From an uncultured Tenacibaculum sp. (GTDB lineage Bacteria > Bacteroidota > Bacteroidia > Flavobacteriales > Flavobacteriaceae): a DNA stretch of 64,000 nt. The stretch covers positions 62,001-126,000 of the forward strand of contig CANMIL010000009.1 in the NCBI GenBank assembly GCA_947497895.1, given 5' to 3'. The notes beneath the pieces are model-generated. The model ran no database searches, had not been told where the DNA came from, and saw nothing but the letters and a program-made list of their open reading frames with translations. Below are positions 22,701 through 27,177 of the stretch, piece by piece (position 1 is the stretch's first letter; every line of letters begins with the position of its first letter). The position numbers were made by a program, and so were the translations under genes.

Positions 22701-24479
22701 CAACATTCTTTATTATCTCGTTGGTTCTCAAGATACCCGAATATTCCTGTAGTCAATGCCTATGGACCAGCAGAGGCCTCAGACGATGTTAGTTTACATA
22801 TCATGCATGAATTACCAACAGGCTCAACGGTACCCGTAGGAAAACCAGTTGCAAACATGCATATTTATGTAGTAGATTCATCAGGGAATTTATGTCCAAA
22901 AGGAATAGTTGGAGAGATATGGGTAAGTGGAATTGGAGTAGGAAGAGGTTATGTAAATGATTTAGAAAAAACAACAAAAAGCTTTATAGCGAATCCATTT
23001 ATACCATCATTAGGTAAAGTTTATAAAACAGGAGATTTAGGTAGATGGCTTTCAGATGGGACCTTAGAATTTGTAGGTAGATCAGATGACCAAGTAAAAA
23101 TACGTGGATATCGTATAGAGTTAGGAGAGATCGAAGGAGTTTTGTCATCCTTTGAAACAGTAGAAAGTTGTTGTGTTTTAGCAAAGGAAGATGGCTCAGG
23201 AAACAATAGATTAGTAGGTTATTTAGTATCGGAAGGAGAATTTAATAAACAAGAGGTACAAGAATATTTAAAGGATAGACTTCCTGAATATATGGTACCT
23301 CAGTTGTGGGTAGAATTAGAAGACATGCCATTAACAAACAATGGTAAAATTGATAAAAAAGGATTACCAGACCCGAATTCAATTTCGCAATCGTCAAATG
23401 AGCATTCTAAACCAAGAAACTCTGTAGAAGAACAATTGGTTTTAATATGGCAAGATTTATTGGATGTAGGTAAAGTAGGTATTTATGATGACTTCTTTGA
23501 TCTTGGAGGACACTCAATACTAGCAATACAATTAATTGCCCAAATGAATGATGTGGTTTCAAAGGAACTTAGCATTGCAGATTTATTTGAATACCCAACA
23601 ATTGCTGAGATAAGTGATTATAGTTCGTTTGATGAAGAGACCATTAAAAATGACATTTTAATAGCTTTACAAAAGGAAGGAGAAAGGCAACCAATATTTC
23701 TTGCGCCTCCCGCTGGTGGAGAAGCTTCTGCTTTTTTACCATTAACTAAATCTTTAGGAAAAAATCAGCCTTTATATGGTTTTCAATGTTCTGGATTGGA
23801 TGGAGAATCTCTGGTAATGACATCCGTAGAAGAAATGGCCTCATTATTTATTGATGAAATGCAAAAAATTGATCCCCATGGTCCTTATCGAATAGGAGGA
23901 TATTCTTTCGGAGGAGATATAGCTTGCGAAATGGTACGTCAATTATATAATAAAGGCTACAAAGTAGAAGAGTTATTAATTTTTGAATCAATGGCTCCTA
24001 TCGAAGGGGTGATTGATTTATCTGAAAATAAAGTGGATAATGCGCTGTTTAGTGAGGTGGTACTTCAATTAGTTTCGGATATTAGCAATCTATTTAACAC
24101 TACGCTGACCATTGATAGTTCAGAATTGAATAATAAATCAAAAGACGAACAATTAGAAGTGTTGTACAATCAAATTAAGAAGCATCCTAAACTAGCTCCT
24201 TTAGAGAAACAAATAAAAGGACGCGTATTGGTTTATATTACTAATAGTATTATTAAATATGTGTATAAAGATGTGGAAAAAACCGATGTTTCAATAGTAG
24301 TATTTAAAACAGAAGAAGAAGGATTAGAAGGTGACTTGGGATGGGGAGCTTTAACAAATAGAGAAGTAAAAGTATTCAATGTTTCAGGAAATCATGGAAC
24401 AATGCTCGACGAACCTAATACTGCTTTAATAGCTATGCATATCAATGAACTTTCAAAACCTCAATACATTGATGTATAA
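7725..24479 (+). CDS. Five-module NRPS with terminal thioesterase
   Basis: A 5584-residue synthetase. Order: TubC-like docking 1-60; C (IPLSFSQERLW about 80, HHIASDGWS 206), A (core near 670), T Ser1051; C of dual C/E-like type (HHLMSRKETGD 1154, HHTVLDHVGLE 1275), A near 1724, T Ser2105; LCL C from 2162, A near 2767, T Ser3158; second dual-like C (HHLMSDKKTGD 3261, HHTVLDHVGLE 3382), A near 3831, T Ser4210; LCL C from 4267 (HHIASDGWS 4393), A near 4873, T Ser5264; thioesterase from about 5323 with GYSFGG (Ser5394) and GNHGTM (His5557). The position of the usual catalytic Asp appears to be Glu5421 (LLIFES). Eye-derived pockets are DASTIAAIC (Tyr-like), DAWIIGAIC (hydrophobic), DIWQLTADD, DAWTVAAIC (Phe-like) and DIWQLTADD. 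It is the last synthetase, releasing the peptide by hydrolysis or cyclisation. Modules 2-3 and 4-5 are a tandem duplicate. Start: ATG 8 bases after the previous stop, with no clear Shine-Dalgarno site. Confidence 0.96.
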   Translation: MKNNSIDIIKEAAEKGIKLVVNKGSLSLKTNSENIDPVLLQKIKNNKQSIIQYFEKYEGRNKITSIENISPFNRSENIKIPLSFSQERLWFLDQLQGSADYHIPVVLRLEGKLDISVLETTFKTIVNRHEVLRTVIYSEDGVGYQKINSSKNWSLKINELKSNEELLDEELQNFLNLPFNLGTDYMFRACLYSLGSDDYVLACVFHHIASDGWSQDILISEFEELYSALLEKREARLPDLTLQYSDYAMWQRKYVDGEVLKNQLSYWENNLKGTESLNLPLDYARPSIQNTKGATVEVTLEKELSGDLSLFCKKQETTMFMVLLATFKVLLARYSGQDDICVGTPVANRVQSDLEGMIGFFVNTLALRSDLSKEPSFNEFLKAVKETTIEGQDNQLVPFEKVVSLVENTRDVSKNPLFQAMFVLQDGSKETTTELNGLTLSNYEYKELNTPFDITLNVAQQNEEIVLSLAYCTALFKESTIKRMIDHYQKLLKNVLHNPDQKVNSIPILTRDEEQQLLNDFNNTFEPFPQNETIVSLFNKQVEATPNSLAIVFEEKSLTFKELDEKSNQLAQYLLTTHGINKEDFVGVKLERSDKLIIALFGILKSGGVYVPIDPNYPQERINYIESDSNCSVIIDEAFLEDFKENEANYSLSNPEIEINSNQLAYIIYTSGSTGKPKGVMIEHKGIINTVFAQINAFDVDLKSNCLQYANQCFDASISEILVSVLAGSALYIISENKKLDVRYFTDYISNNKISVATLPPAFVKLLDVNILKGLKTLITAGEQAPYNEALAYVNNGGNYINAYGPTETSICATIFNGNFESSIPIGKPIANAKTYILDKFDQILPVGIIGELCVGGAGLAKGYLNKEELTKEKFVENPFVKGERLYKTGDLAKWLPDGNIEFVGRIDDQVKIRGYRVELGEIESELAACNFVKQCCVLAKPDKLGTNRLVGYIVPKGEFNSLEVEEFLKENLPDYMVPQLWVELDEIPLTNNGKVDKKALLKLDVAVVSKQEYVAPRTEIETTLALIWQELLELDKVGVHDNFFELGGHSLLIVQLMARIQKENYQVTIQEIFSNPTISQLAGKLKAKLTETNYQIPVNGITDDCVYIEPSMVPLIDFDQEMLDNIMSQVQGGGANIQDIYPLAPLQEGIYFHHLMSRKETGDVYVTPTLLAFQDKVKRTRFVEALDFVINRHDVLRTCILNEGLPHAVQVVLKQVRLETKEVSLKGEKVILEELKELVESGNHWLDLTKAPMIQIETADDIEKGEYYLLFKQHHTVLDHVGLEKIVDEIITYLSGEETNLPTPVLYRNFIAHTLHQQNINNSESYFRSRLEDIEEPTLPFGLQDVKGDGSQIEECSITLSDTLSRSIRDTASALGMSPATIFHAAWGIVIGTCSSKNKVAFGTILSGRLQGAEGSDQSLGLFINTLPIVLDLETSIPNYINKVNDELLGLLSYEQTPLTDVQGWSGLDRRVPLFSGVLNYRHSNVSEEADDDYGITMIGGKERTNYPFGLSVDDYGDKVGFGLTAQVDTSLNADRIVSYMEKALFQLLEKVNSEETEAISISIISDDEHNMLKSFNGIEISYPQKTLVALLQDQVNKKSNEKAVVFEGEILTYKELDEKSNRLANYLLSHGIELEDLVGVKIERSEWLVIALFGILKSGGVYVPIDPNYPQDRIDYIEKDSNCKVIIDEVFLNDFKSKELEYSSSHPEVKISIENLAYVIYTSGSTGKPKGVLIEHKGIVNTIKSQITTFKIDRNSNCLQFANQCFDASVWEILLSTIAGATLHVIAEDKKSDLDYFISFIEKNKITNAILPPAFLKLLDINKLKGLDTLITGGEQAPLEKALEFSRQGGVYFNAYGPTETSICATTFNGKFTNSIPIGKPTANTSIYILNNSQELVPIGVTGELCIGGAGLARGYLNKEELTKEKFILNPLVKGERLYRTGDLAKWLPDGNLEFIGRADDQVKIRGYRVELGEIENSLILHTDVQSCCVLAKSDTLGNKRLVGYIASKSIIKTQEIEHYLKGKLPEYMVPNIWVILDEIPVTSSGKVDKKSLPDPDISSLAKNEYIAPQTKLEIELTKIWEELLGVEKIGLNDNFFELGGHSLSATRLVSMMRKELVVEVSIRDVFAHATIGELSTHLSGLSSSNLLPSIVKQEKDNYIPLSFSQERLWFLDQLQGSVEYHIPVVLRLKGSLDVNILEQSLKKIVERHEILRTVVYSKEGFGYQKVKKSENWKLKVKEVHSNNISEEEFNEFLIQPFDLSSDYMMRACLYNLSEDDFVLACVFHHIASDGWSQGILISEFTEIYKTLVLGEKVNLPDLTLQYADYAIWQQEYVKGKVLNNQLSYWENKLKNTPPLALPTDYLRPSVQSTEGTIINFALDKELSDSVLELCKQEETTLFMTLLAAFKVLLSRYSGQTDICVGTPIANRTQSEVEGMIGFFVNTLALRSDLSQNPTFKEVLRQVRETTLEGYDHQLTPFEKVVDRVADNRDMSITPLFQVMFALQNTPEDITNNDELEGLKIAPYEYKITTSQFDLSLTADESEEGLLLNMEYCTALFKESTIRRMLTHYKELLVSLVKDSTQNIRSISILTEHEEKELLYDFNNTEVAYPLDKTTVDLFREQVEKTPDSVALIFGNDQLSYKELDEKSNQLARYLNDQGVGEDVLVALCIERSLEMIVGILGILKAGGAYVPIKPDYPEARISHILSDIKGDIVLTDELSAKSLDVLTDIRIIELESVNSPYLEYSTDSIETNLSPSSLGYVIYTSGSTGVPKGAMIEHSGLLNHLLIMIDELSMTTESVVAFTAPFTFDISVWQMLSGLLSGGKVVIYSEEQILDPSSLQESLYDHNVSHLQLVPSYVSGLLDTSSEKSLEKLSYFLVTGEATQHSLLSRWFSRYPNIPVVNAYGPAEASDDVSLHIMHELPTGSTVPVGKPVANMHIYVVDSSGNLCPKGIVGEIWVSGIGVGRGYVNDLEKTTKSFIANPFIPSLGKVYKTGDLGRWLSDGTLEFVGRSDDQVKIRGYRIELGEIEGVLSSFETVESCCVLAKEDGSGNNRLVGYLVSEGEFNKQEIQEYLKDRLPEYMVPQLWVELEDMPLTNNGKIDKKALLRLEMTLESGQEYVAPRTETETTLALIWQDLLDVDKVGIYDNFFEFGGHSLMVVQLMARMQKENYQVTVKEIFSNPTIHQLAGKLKTKSTEINYQVPPNGITDGCTYVEPSMLPLINFDQEMLDSIMNRVEGGASNIQDIYPLAPLQEGIYFHHLMSDKKTGDVYVDSTLLSFQNKIKRTRFIEALNFVIDRHDVLRTCILSEGLPHAVQIVLKKVELNVQEIALEGKKEVLEELKDLVESGSHWIDLTKAPMIQIETADDIEKGGYYLIFKQHHTVLDHVGLEKIINEIMMFLSGEEANLPTPVLYRNFIAHTLHQQNVNDSESYFRSRFEEIEEPTLPFGLQDIQGDGSQIKEHSITLPDTLSESIRDTASALRISPAVIFHAAWGLVIGSCSSKDKVVFGTILSGRLQGAEGSDQSLGLFINTLPIVLDLEKSIPDYINQVNDELLGLLSYEQTPLTDVQGWSGLDRRVPLFSAVLNYRHSQVSDDVEDNFGIEVIQAQERTNYPFGLSVDDLGEENGFGLTAQIDGSIDPLRIISYVENILNYLIEELSSQDVKATDLTVISDEEYDLLNSFNDTEVSLPEKTLVDLFKDQIKNSSSNTALVYEEVYLTYKELDEKSNRLANYLLSHGIEVEDLVGVKIERNEWLIIALLGVLKSGGVYVPIDPNYPQDRIDYIEEDSNCKVIIDDLFLNDFKLKELDYSSSYPEVTIRPEHLAYVIYTSGSTGKPKGVMIEHGGIRNTLLSQIANFSIDTNDNCLQFASPSFDASIWEIGIALLSGASLCIVSEEGKSDVSLFKKFIEEQTITFATLPPAFLQLLEIEDIPTIKTLVTAGEAIPLKLAKTFSENYNYVNAYGPTETSICTTTFNGEFINSVPIGKPIANTTVYLLNNEKLVPMGVIGELCVGGAGLARGYLNKEELTKEKFITTPFVPGERLYRTGDLAKWLPDGNLQFIGRVDDQVKIRGYRVELGEIENLLSLHSSVQSCCVLAKSDTLGSKQLVGYIVADISTDTLVIEEYLKEQLPEYMVPNIWVLLEEMPVTSNGKIAKKILPSPDLTSLSRKEYLAPQTKLEIELAKIWEELLGIEKIGLNDSFFELGGHSLSATRLVSMMRKELAVEVSIRDIFAHATLIELSTYLTGLPSNNLLPAIVKEEKEEHIVLSFSQERLWFLDQLQGSREYHIPVVLRLKGNLDVNILEQSLRTIVERHEILRTTIYSIDGVGYQKTIPSEDWKIKVEKQISSVDIGEEELEKALIQPFDLSSDYMMRAYLYDLSEDNFVLACVFHHIASDGWSQGILISEFTEIYKALAFNKQIDLPDLKLQYSDYALWQRKYVDGDVLENELSYWENKLKHTPPLALPTDYLRPSIQSTDGATINFKLDKELSDSITQICKKEDVTLFMVLLATFKVLLSRYSGQTDICVGTSIANRTQAEVEGMIGFFVNTLALRSDLSQNPTFKEVLQQVKETTLEGYDHQLAPFEKVVDRVADNRDMSITPVFQTLFTLQNTPVDINEDDELEGIEIAPYSFEENTSQFDLNLTVIEDEEGLLLNMEYCTALFNESTIRRMLTHYKELLVSLVKDNTQNIRSISILTEHEEKELLYDFNNTEVAYPLDKTTVDLFREQVEKTPDSVALIFGNDQLSYRELDEKSNQLARYLKDQGVGEDVLVALCIERSLEMIVGVLGILKAGGAYVPIKPDYPEARISHILSDIKGDIVLTDELSAKSLDVLTDIRIIELESVNSPYLEYSTDSIETNLSPSSLGYVIYTSGSTGVPKGAMIEHSGLLNHLLIMIDELSMTTESVVAFTAPFTFDISVWQMLSGLLSGGKVVIYSEEQILDPSSLQESLYDHNVSHLQLVPSYVSGLLDTSSEKSLEKLSYFLVTGEATQHSLLSRWFSRYPNIPVVNAYGPAEASDDVSLHIMHELPTGSTVPVGKPVANMHIYVVDSSGNLCPKGIVGEIWVSGIGVGRGYVNDLEKTTKSFIANPFIPSLGKVYKTGDLGRWLSDGTLEFVGRSDDQVKIRGYRIELGEIEGVLSSFETVESCCVLAKEDGSGNNRLVGYLVSEGEFNKQEVQEYLKDRLPEYMVPQLWVELEDMPLTNNGKIDKKGLPDPNSISQSSNEHSKPRNSVEEQLVLIWQDLLDVGKVGIYDDFFDLGGHSILAIQLIAQMNDVVSKELSIADLFEYPTIAEISDYSSFDEETIKNDILIALQKEGERQPIFLAPPAGGEASAFLPLTKSLGKNQPLYGFQCSGLDGESLVMTSVEEMASLFIDEMQKIDPHGPYRIGGYSFGGDIACEMVRQLYNKGYKVEELLIFESMAPIEGVIDLSENKVDNALFSEVVLQLVSDISNLFNTTLTIDSSELNNKSKDEQLEVLYNQIKKHPKLAPLEKQIKGRVLVYITNSIIKYVYKDVEKTDVSIVVFKTEEEGLEGDLGWGALTNREVKVFNVSGNHGTMLDEPNTALIAMHINELSKPQYIDV
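10775..17094 (+). repeat. Two-module tandem duplicate, unit 1 (boundaries approximate)
   Basis: This unit runs from the carrier domain of module 1 through the dual-like C domain, A, T, LCL C and A of modules 2-3. Equivalent points recur about 6.32 kb downstream in the same gene: carrier serine codons 10875 and 17196 (6321 apart), 14037 and 20352 (6315 apart). Domain types and linker sequences also match one for one. The exact edges cannot be fixed by eye because carrier domains are similar everywhere. Confidence 0.8.
15357..17041 (+). repeat. Near-identical 1.68-kb repeat, copy 1 (A domain of module 3)
   Basis: From the end of the C domain (codons for EEGLLLNMEYC) to the A-domain core NGKIDKK, this stretch is almost base-for-base identical to 21676-23360, at a constant offset of 6319. 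Only scattered differences are visible, for example at 15690 and 15653. Flanking C and T domains of the same modules are clearly more diverged, so this block was homogenised or copied later than the two-module duplication. Confidence 0.92.
17095..23414 (+). repeat. Two-module tandem duplicate, unit 2 (boundaries approximate)
   Basis: The second copy covers the carrier of module 3, the dual-like C domain, A and T of module 4, and the LCL C and A of module 5. The first A domain of this copy has diverged in its pocket: DAWTVAAIC here against DAWIIGAIC in unit 1. The second A domain is almost identical to that of unit 1. The final carrier domain (DFFDLGGHSI) is not a copy of the module 3 carrier, so the duplication ended close to the A/T boundary. 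Confidence 0.8.
21676..23360 (+). repeat. Near-identical 1.68-kb repeat, copy 2 (A domain of module 5)
   Basis: This is the partner of 15357-17041, in the same orientation and at an offset of 6319. It encodes the same eye-derived pocket (DIWQLTADD) and the same NAYGPAEASDD core, so modules 3 and 5 should load the same amino acid. Identity stops abruptly after the NGKIDKK codons, where this copy continues with a different linker. Confidence 0.92.
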
Positions 24480-24649
24480 TTAATTTAAAATTAATACAAT
24501 TTGAAATTACCGTAATAAAACTTTCTTTTTTCTTTTCTATTTCAGAATAAAAAGAAACCAAAGCTACAGCTATGTTTTAGGTTCCTACTTTATATAAAGA
24601 AAAAAATATTCATTTTCTTTTACGGTAATTTCAAACATAAAATGGTATG
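24480..24649. repeat. Inverted-repeat element downstream of the NRPS genes
   Basis: Perfect 16-base arms (TTTGAAATTACCGTAA, 24500-24515; reverse complement at 24620-24635) enclose 104 bases of AT-rich sequence with purine and pyrimidine runs. Each arm carries one half of a TGAAATTAC-N-GTAATTTCA palindrome that also occurs, nearly complete, at 1012-1030. The right arm is followed by ATGGTATGAAC, like ATGGTATAAAC at 1039-1049. It could be a regulatory site pair, a structured 3' UTR or a small mobile repeat; no clear target-site duplication was seen. Confidence 0.55.
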
Positions 24650-24693
24650 AACAATAGGTTTTTTGATTCTATTTTATTAAAAACCTATTGTTT
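24650..24693 (+). terminator. Candidate terminator after the giant NRPS gene
   Basis: A perfect 14-base inverted repeat, 24650-24663 (AACAATAGGTTTTT) and 24679-24692, has a 15-base loop and a short T run after the stem. It lies between the synthetase and the exporter. The stem is AT-rich, so termination strength is uncertain. The remaining 135 bases before the exporter gene show no gene. Confidence 0.5.
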
Positions 24694-24828
24694 ATTAATC
24701 ACTCCAAAAATGCTCTTTTAACTGTAATCGTTAGCTAGCTGTTTGTGTTAGTTTCAACTTGTAAATAACAGTACGAGCACTCTTCAAACTTATTATTTAT
24801 ATAGGCAAACAAAATTTTTAAAAGATTT

Positions 24829-26223
24829 ATGAAAAAATATCTTTTGTATATGGTACTAGTAATGGTTTCATTATTAGGTACTGATTTAACTGATTTTACT
24901 TTAGGTTTTTGGGTTCTAGAACAACCTAAATACTCAATTTCTGATTATTCTCATATTTGGTTTTTCGAAGCCGCTCCTGGGGTTCTTATGGCCCTTTTTA
25001 TTGGAAGTTTAATAGATAGATGGGATAAAAAGAGAATTATTATATATGGACAGCTGGTAGCCGGAATTGGAAGTGTTACGCTTATGTTACTTCATTATTT
25101 TGGAAACCTAGAAGCCTGGCATATTATGGTAGTAACAGGAATAGGATCTATTGCAAGTACATTTGTTTTTACAGCTTTTTTTATATCAACTACCGCGTTG
25201 GTTCCCAAGAGTAAATTACTAAAAGCTCAAGGAATGACATCTGGGATGTTCGCTGTTATTAGTATGGTAGTACCTGCTATGGCCCCAGTATTATACGAAG
25301 CCATAGGATTAAATATGGTTTTCTTAATTGATATTGTTACATTTTCTATATCAATAATTGCATTCTTGCTAATAAACTTTGTGGTAGTTGAGAAAAGTAA
25401 AGAAGAATTTAGTTTAAAAAATGACTGGATTATTGTAAAAAGGTTCATTAAATCTAAAAAAGGATTGATTCAGTTAATAACCTTTTTCTTTTTTATTGAG
25501 TTTCTCACAGGTTTTGTTGATGTATTATTTGCTCCATTGATTTTAGATTTCTCCGGCAAATATGAGCTAGGAATAGTAACAACGGTTGTAGGGTTTGGTA
25601 CGTTGATAGGAGCTATTGTTATGGGAAGCAGAAATAAAATATCGAAACCAGTCCGTTTAATTATGACAATAAACATTGTCGTAGGAATAATACTTAGTTG
25701 TTTGTGGATACGAGTAGACCTTTATGTTATAGGAACGTTAGGAATGTTTGTTATGATGATTTTTGCAATGTCAGAGGTATTAAATGATGTCTTTTATCAA
25801 ACAGTTGTTCCTACGAAATTTTTAGGTAGAATAGCAGGTTTTCAAGAAATGTTAATTGGAGGAGCCGCTCCTTTATCGTATTTAATATCGGGACCTTTAG
25901 TGAAGTATTTAGAGAAACCTACAAACAATTTTTTTTCAGAATTACTTAGTTATTTCCCTGGCTCGACTACTACAGTAGCAATTATGATCGTATTTGCTTT
26001 TTCAGGAATAAGTCTAATTGGAGTATCGCTTTATTTTAGAAAACATAAAGGGGTTAAAAATTTAGATAAACTGTATGAATTGGAGCAGAGAAAAGAAAAT
26101 GATAATAATGAAGAAAAAGAAGAAGGGAACGAATTGATAATAAAAAAGAAAGAAAGTCAAGGAATCAATGAAGTAAAAGAAAGGACTGAATCAGAGAAAG
26201 ATTTAGCGAGTATAGAATTATAA
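24829..26223 (+). CDS. MFS transporter, probable peptide exporter
   Basis: A 464-residue inner-membrane protein of the major facilitator superfamily, with about 12 hydrophobic segments between residues 1 and 410. The loop motif between helices 2 and 3 reads GSLIDRWDKKR, a recognisable MFS motif A (GxxxDRxGRR type). A highly charged Lys/Glu-rich cytoplasmic tail of about 55 residues follows. The overall form resembles the MFS_3/EntS-type exporters found beside siderophore and peptide synthetases. It is the first gene of a group with two oxygenase genes (13 and 29 base gaps) just after the NRPS genes. Export of the finished peptide, which would also give self-protection, is inferred from context; no substrate can be read from the sequence. 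Start: ATG preceded by an AT-rich leader without a strong Shine-Dalgarno site. Confidence 0.88.
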   Translation: MKKYLLYMVLVMVSLLGTDLTDFTLGFWVLEQPKYSISDYSHIWFFEAAPGVLMALFIGSLIDRWDKKRIIIYGQLVAGIGSVTLMLLHYFGNLEAWHIMVVTGIGSIASTFVFTAFFISTTALVPKSKLLKAQGMTSGMFAVISMVVPAMAPVLYEAIGLNMVFLIDIVTFSISIIAFLLINFVVVEKSKEEFSLKNDWIIVKRFIKSKKGLIQLITFFFFIEFLTGFVDVLFAPLILDFSGKYELGIVTTVVGFGTLIGAIVMGSRNKISKPVRLIMTINIVVGIILSCLWIRVDLYVIGTLGMFVMMIFAMSEVLNDVFYQTVVPTKFLGRIAGFQEMLIGGAAPLSYLISGPLVKYLEKPTNNFFSELLSYFPGSTTTVAIMIVFAFSGISLIGVSLYFRKHKGVKNLDKLYELEQRKENDNNEEKEEGNELIIKKKESQGINEVKERTESEKDLASIEL

Positions 26224-26236
26224 AAAAAATATAAAA

Positions 26237-27148
26237 ATGAAATTATTAGAACAAGAAAAGCTAAAAACTTTTGAGCATATAGACGTCGAGAGTACTATAG
26301 ATAGAAAAATTTTTTATAGCAAATATGTTACAAAAAATAAGCCTGTGGTAATACGAGGTTTGACTTCAAATTGGAAAGCTAAAGATTGGAACATAGACTA
26401 TTTTAAAACAAAAGAAAACGGTAAAACGATTTCCATAAAAGTAGGTAATGTAAGCGAAGGGAGAAAAGAACAAATGTTATTAAGTAATTATGTTGAACGT
26501 TTAGAAGAGTATGAACAAAATTTAAAATTAAACATTAAAGCAGAAAGCCCTGGCTACCTGCATGATATTCCTTTTTTTTACATGTTTCCTGAGTATTTGT
26601 CTGATATATATCCGTTTCCTAAGAAATTGTTGCCAAGGTTTTATTGGAAAAAATGGCAAAATTATATTCAGTTTTTTATGGGATCAACAGGCAGTTTAAC
26701 ACCCTTACATTTCGATACTTTACTAAGTCATAATCTATTTTTTCAGGTAGTTGGAAGAAAGAAATTTATTTTAATTGACCATAAAGAAAAAAATAATTGT
26801 GCAATAAGAGGGTGGAGATGGTCAAACTTTGATCCACAAAATCCTGATTACGAAAAATACCCTGAAGCTAAAAATGTAAAGATAATGGAGGCAATGCTCG
26901 AACCGGGAGATATTTTATATATGCCTTCAGGAATGCTTCATCAAGTACATGGATTGAGTCAATCTATTTCTTTTAATATTGACTGGCATACACCAAAAAC
27001 TGCTGCAAAAGGAGTAGCAAGTTTGTGGAAAGGAGCACCACTTAAAAATGTTTATTATAACGCTTTAATTTTTGCAGGACTAGTTTTCAAAATACCTGAA
27101 AAGCTAATTTTTTCAATGTATAAGTCCTACCTAAATTATGTTAGCTAA
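26237..27148 (+). CDS. Cupin-like/JmjC-type Fe(II)/2-oxoglutarate oxygenase 1
   Basis: A 303-residue protein of the cupin_8/JmjC-like family, whose members use Fe(II), O2 and 2-oxoglutarate to hydroxylate amino-acid side chains or proteins. Visible family features are the N-terminal NKPVVIRGLTSNW signature (about 34-46), the iron-binding HxD in LHFD (His158, Asp160), FQVVGRKKFILI after it, and the distal His in PSGMLHQVHG (His235). The length is normal for the family. It starts 13 bases after the exporter and lies 29 bases before a second gene of the same fold, so it is very probably in the NRPS tailoring operon. Hydroxylation of a peptide residue or a free or carrier-bound amino acid is inferred from location; a protein substrate is the main alternative. 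Confidence 0.85.
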   Translation: MKLLEQEKLKTFEHIDVESTIDRKIFYSKYVTKNKPVVIRGLTSNWKAKDWNIDYFKTKENGKTISIKVGNVSEGRKEQMLLSNYVERLEEYEQNLKLNIKAESPGYLHDIPFFYMFPEYLSDIYPFPKKLLPRFYWKKWQNYIQFFMGSTGSLTPLHFDTLLSHNLFFQVVGRKKFILIDHKEKNNCAIRGWRWSNFDPQNPDYEKYPEAKNVKIMEAMLEPGDILYMPSGMLHQVHGLSQSISFNIDWHTPKTAAKGVASLWKGAPLKNVYYNALIFAGLVFKIPEKLIFSMYKSYLNYVS

Positions 27149-27177
27149 AAAAATAATTAAAATCTAACCAAAATAAA

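Noticed and set aside
24500-24635. Possible MITE-like mobile element with 16-base terminal inverted repeats
   Set aside because: No target-site duplication flanks the arms, and the arm sequence also forms part of a palindrome at 1012-1030, so a regulatory or structural role is at least as likely. Reported as an inverted repeat only.
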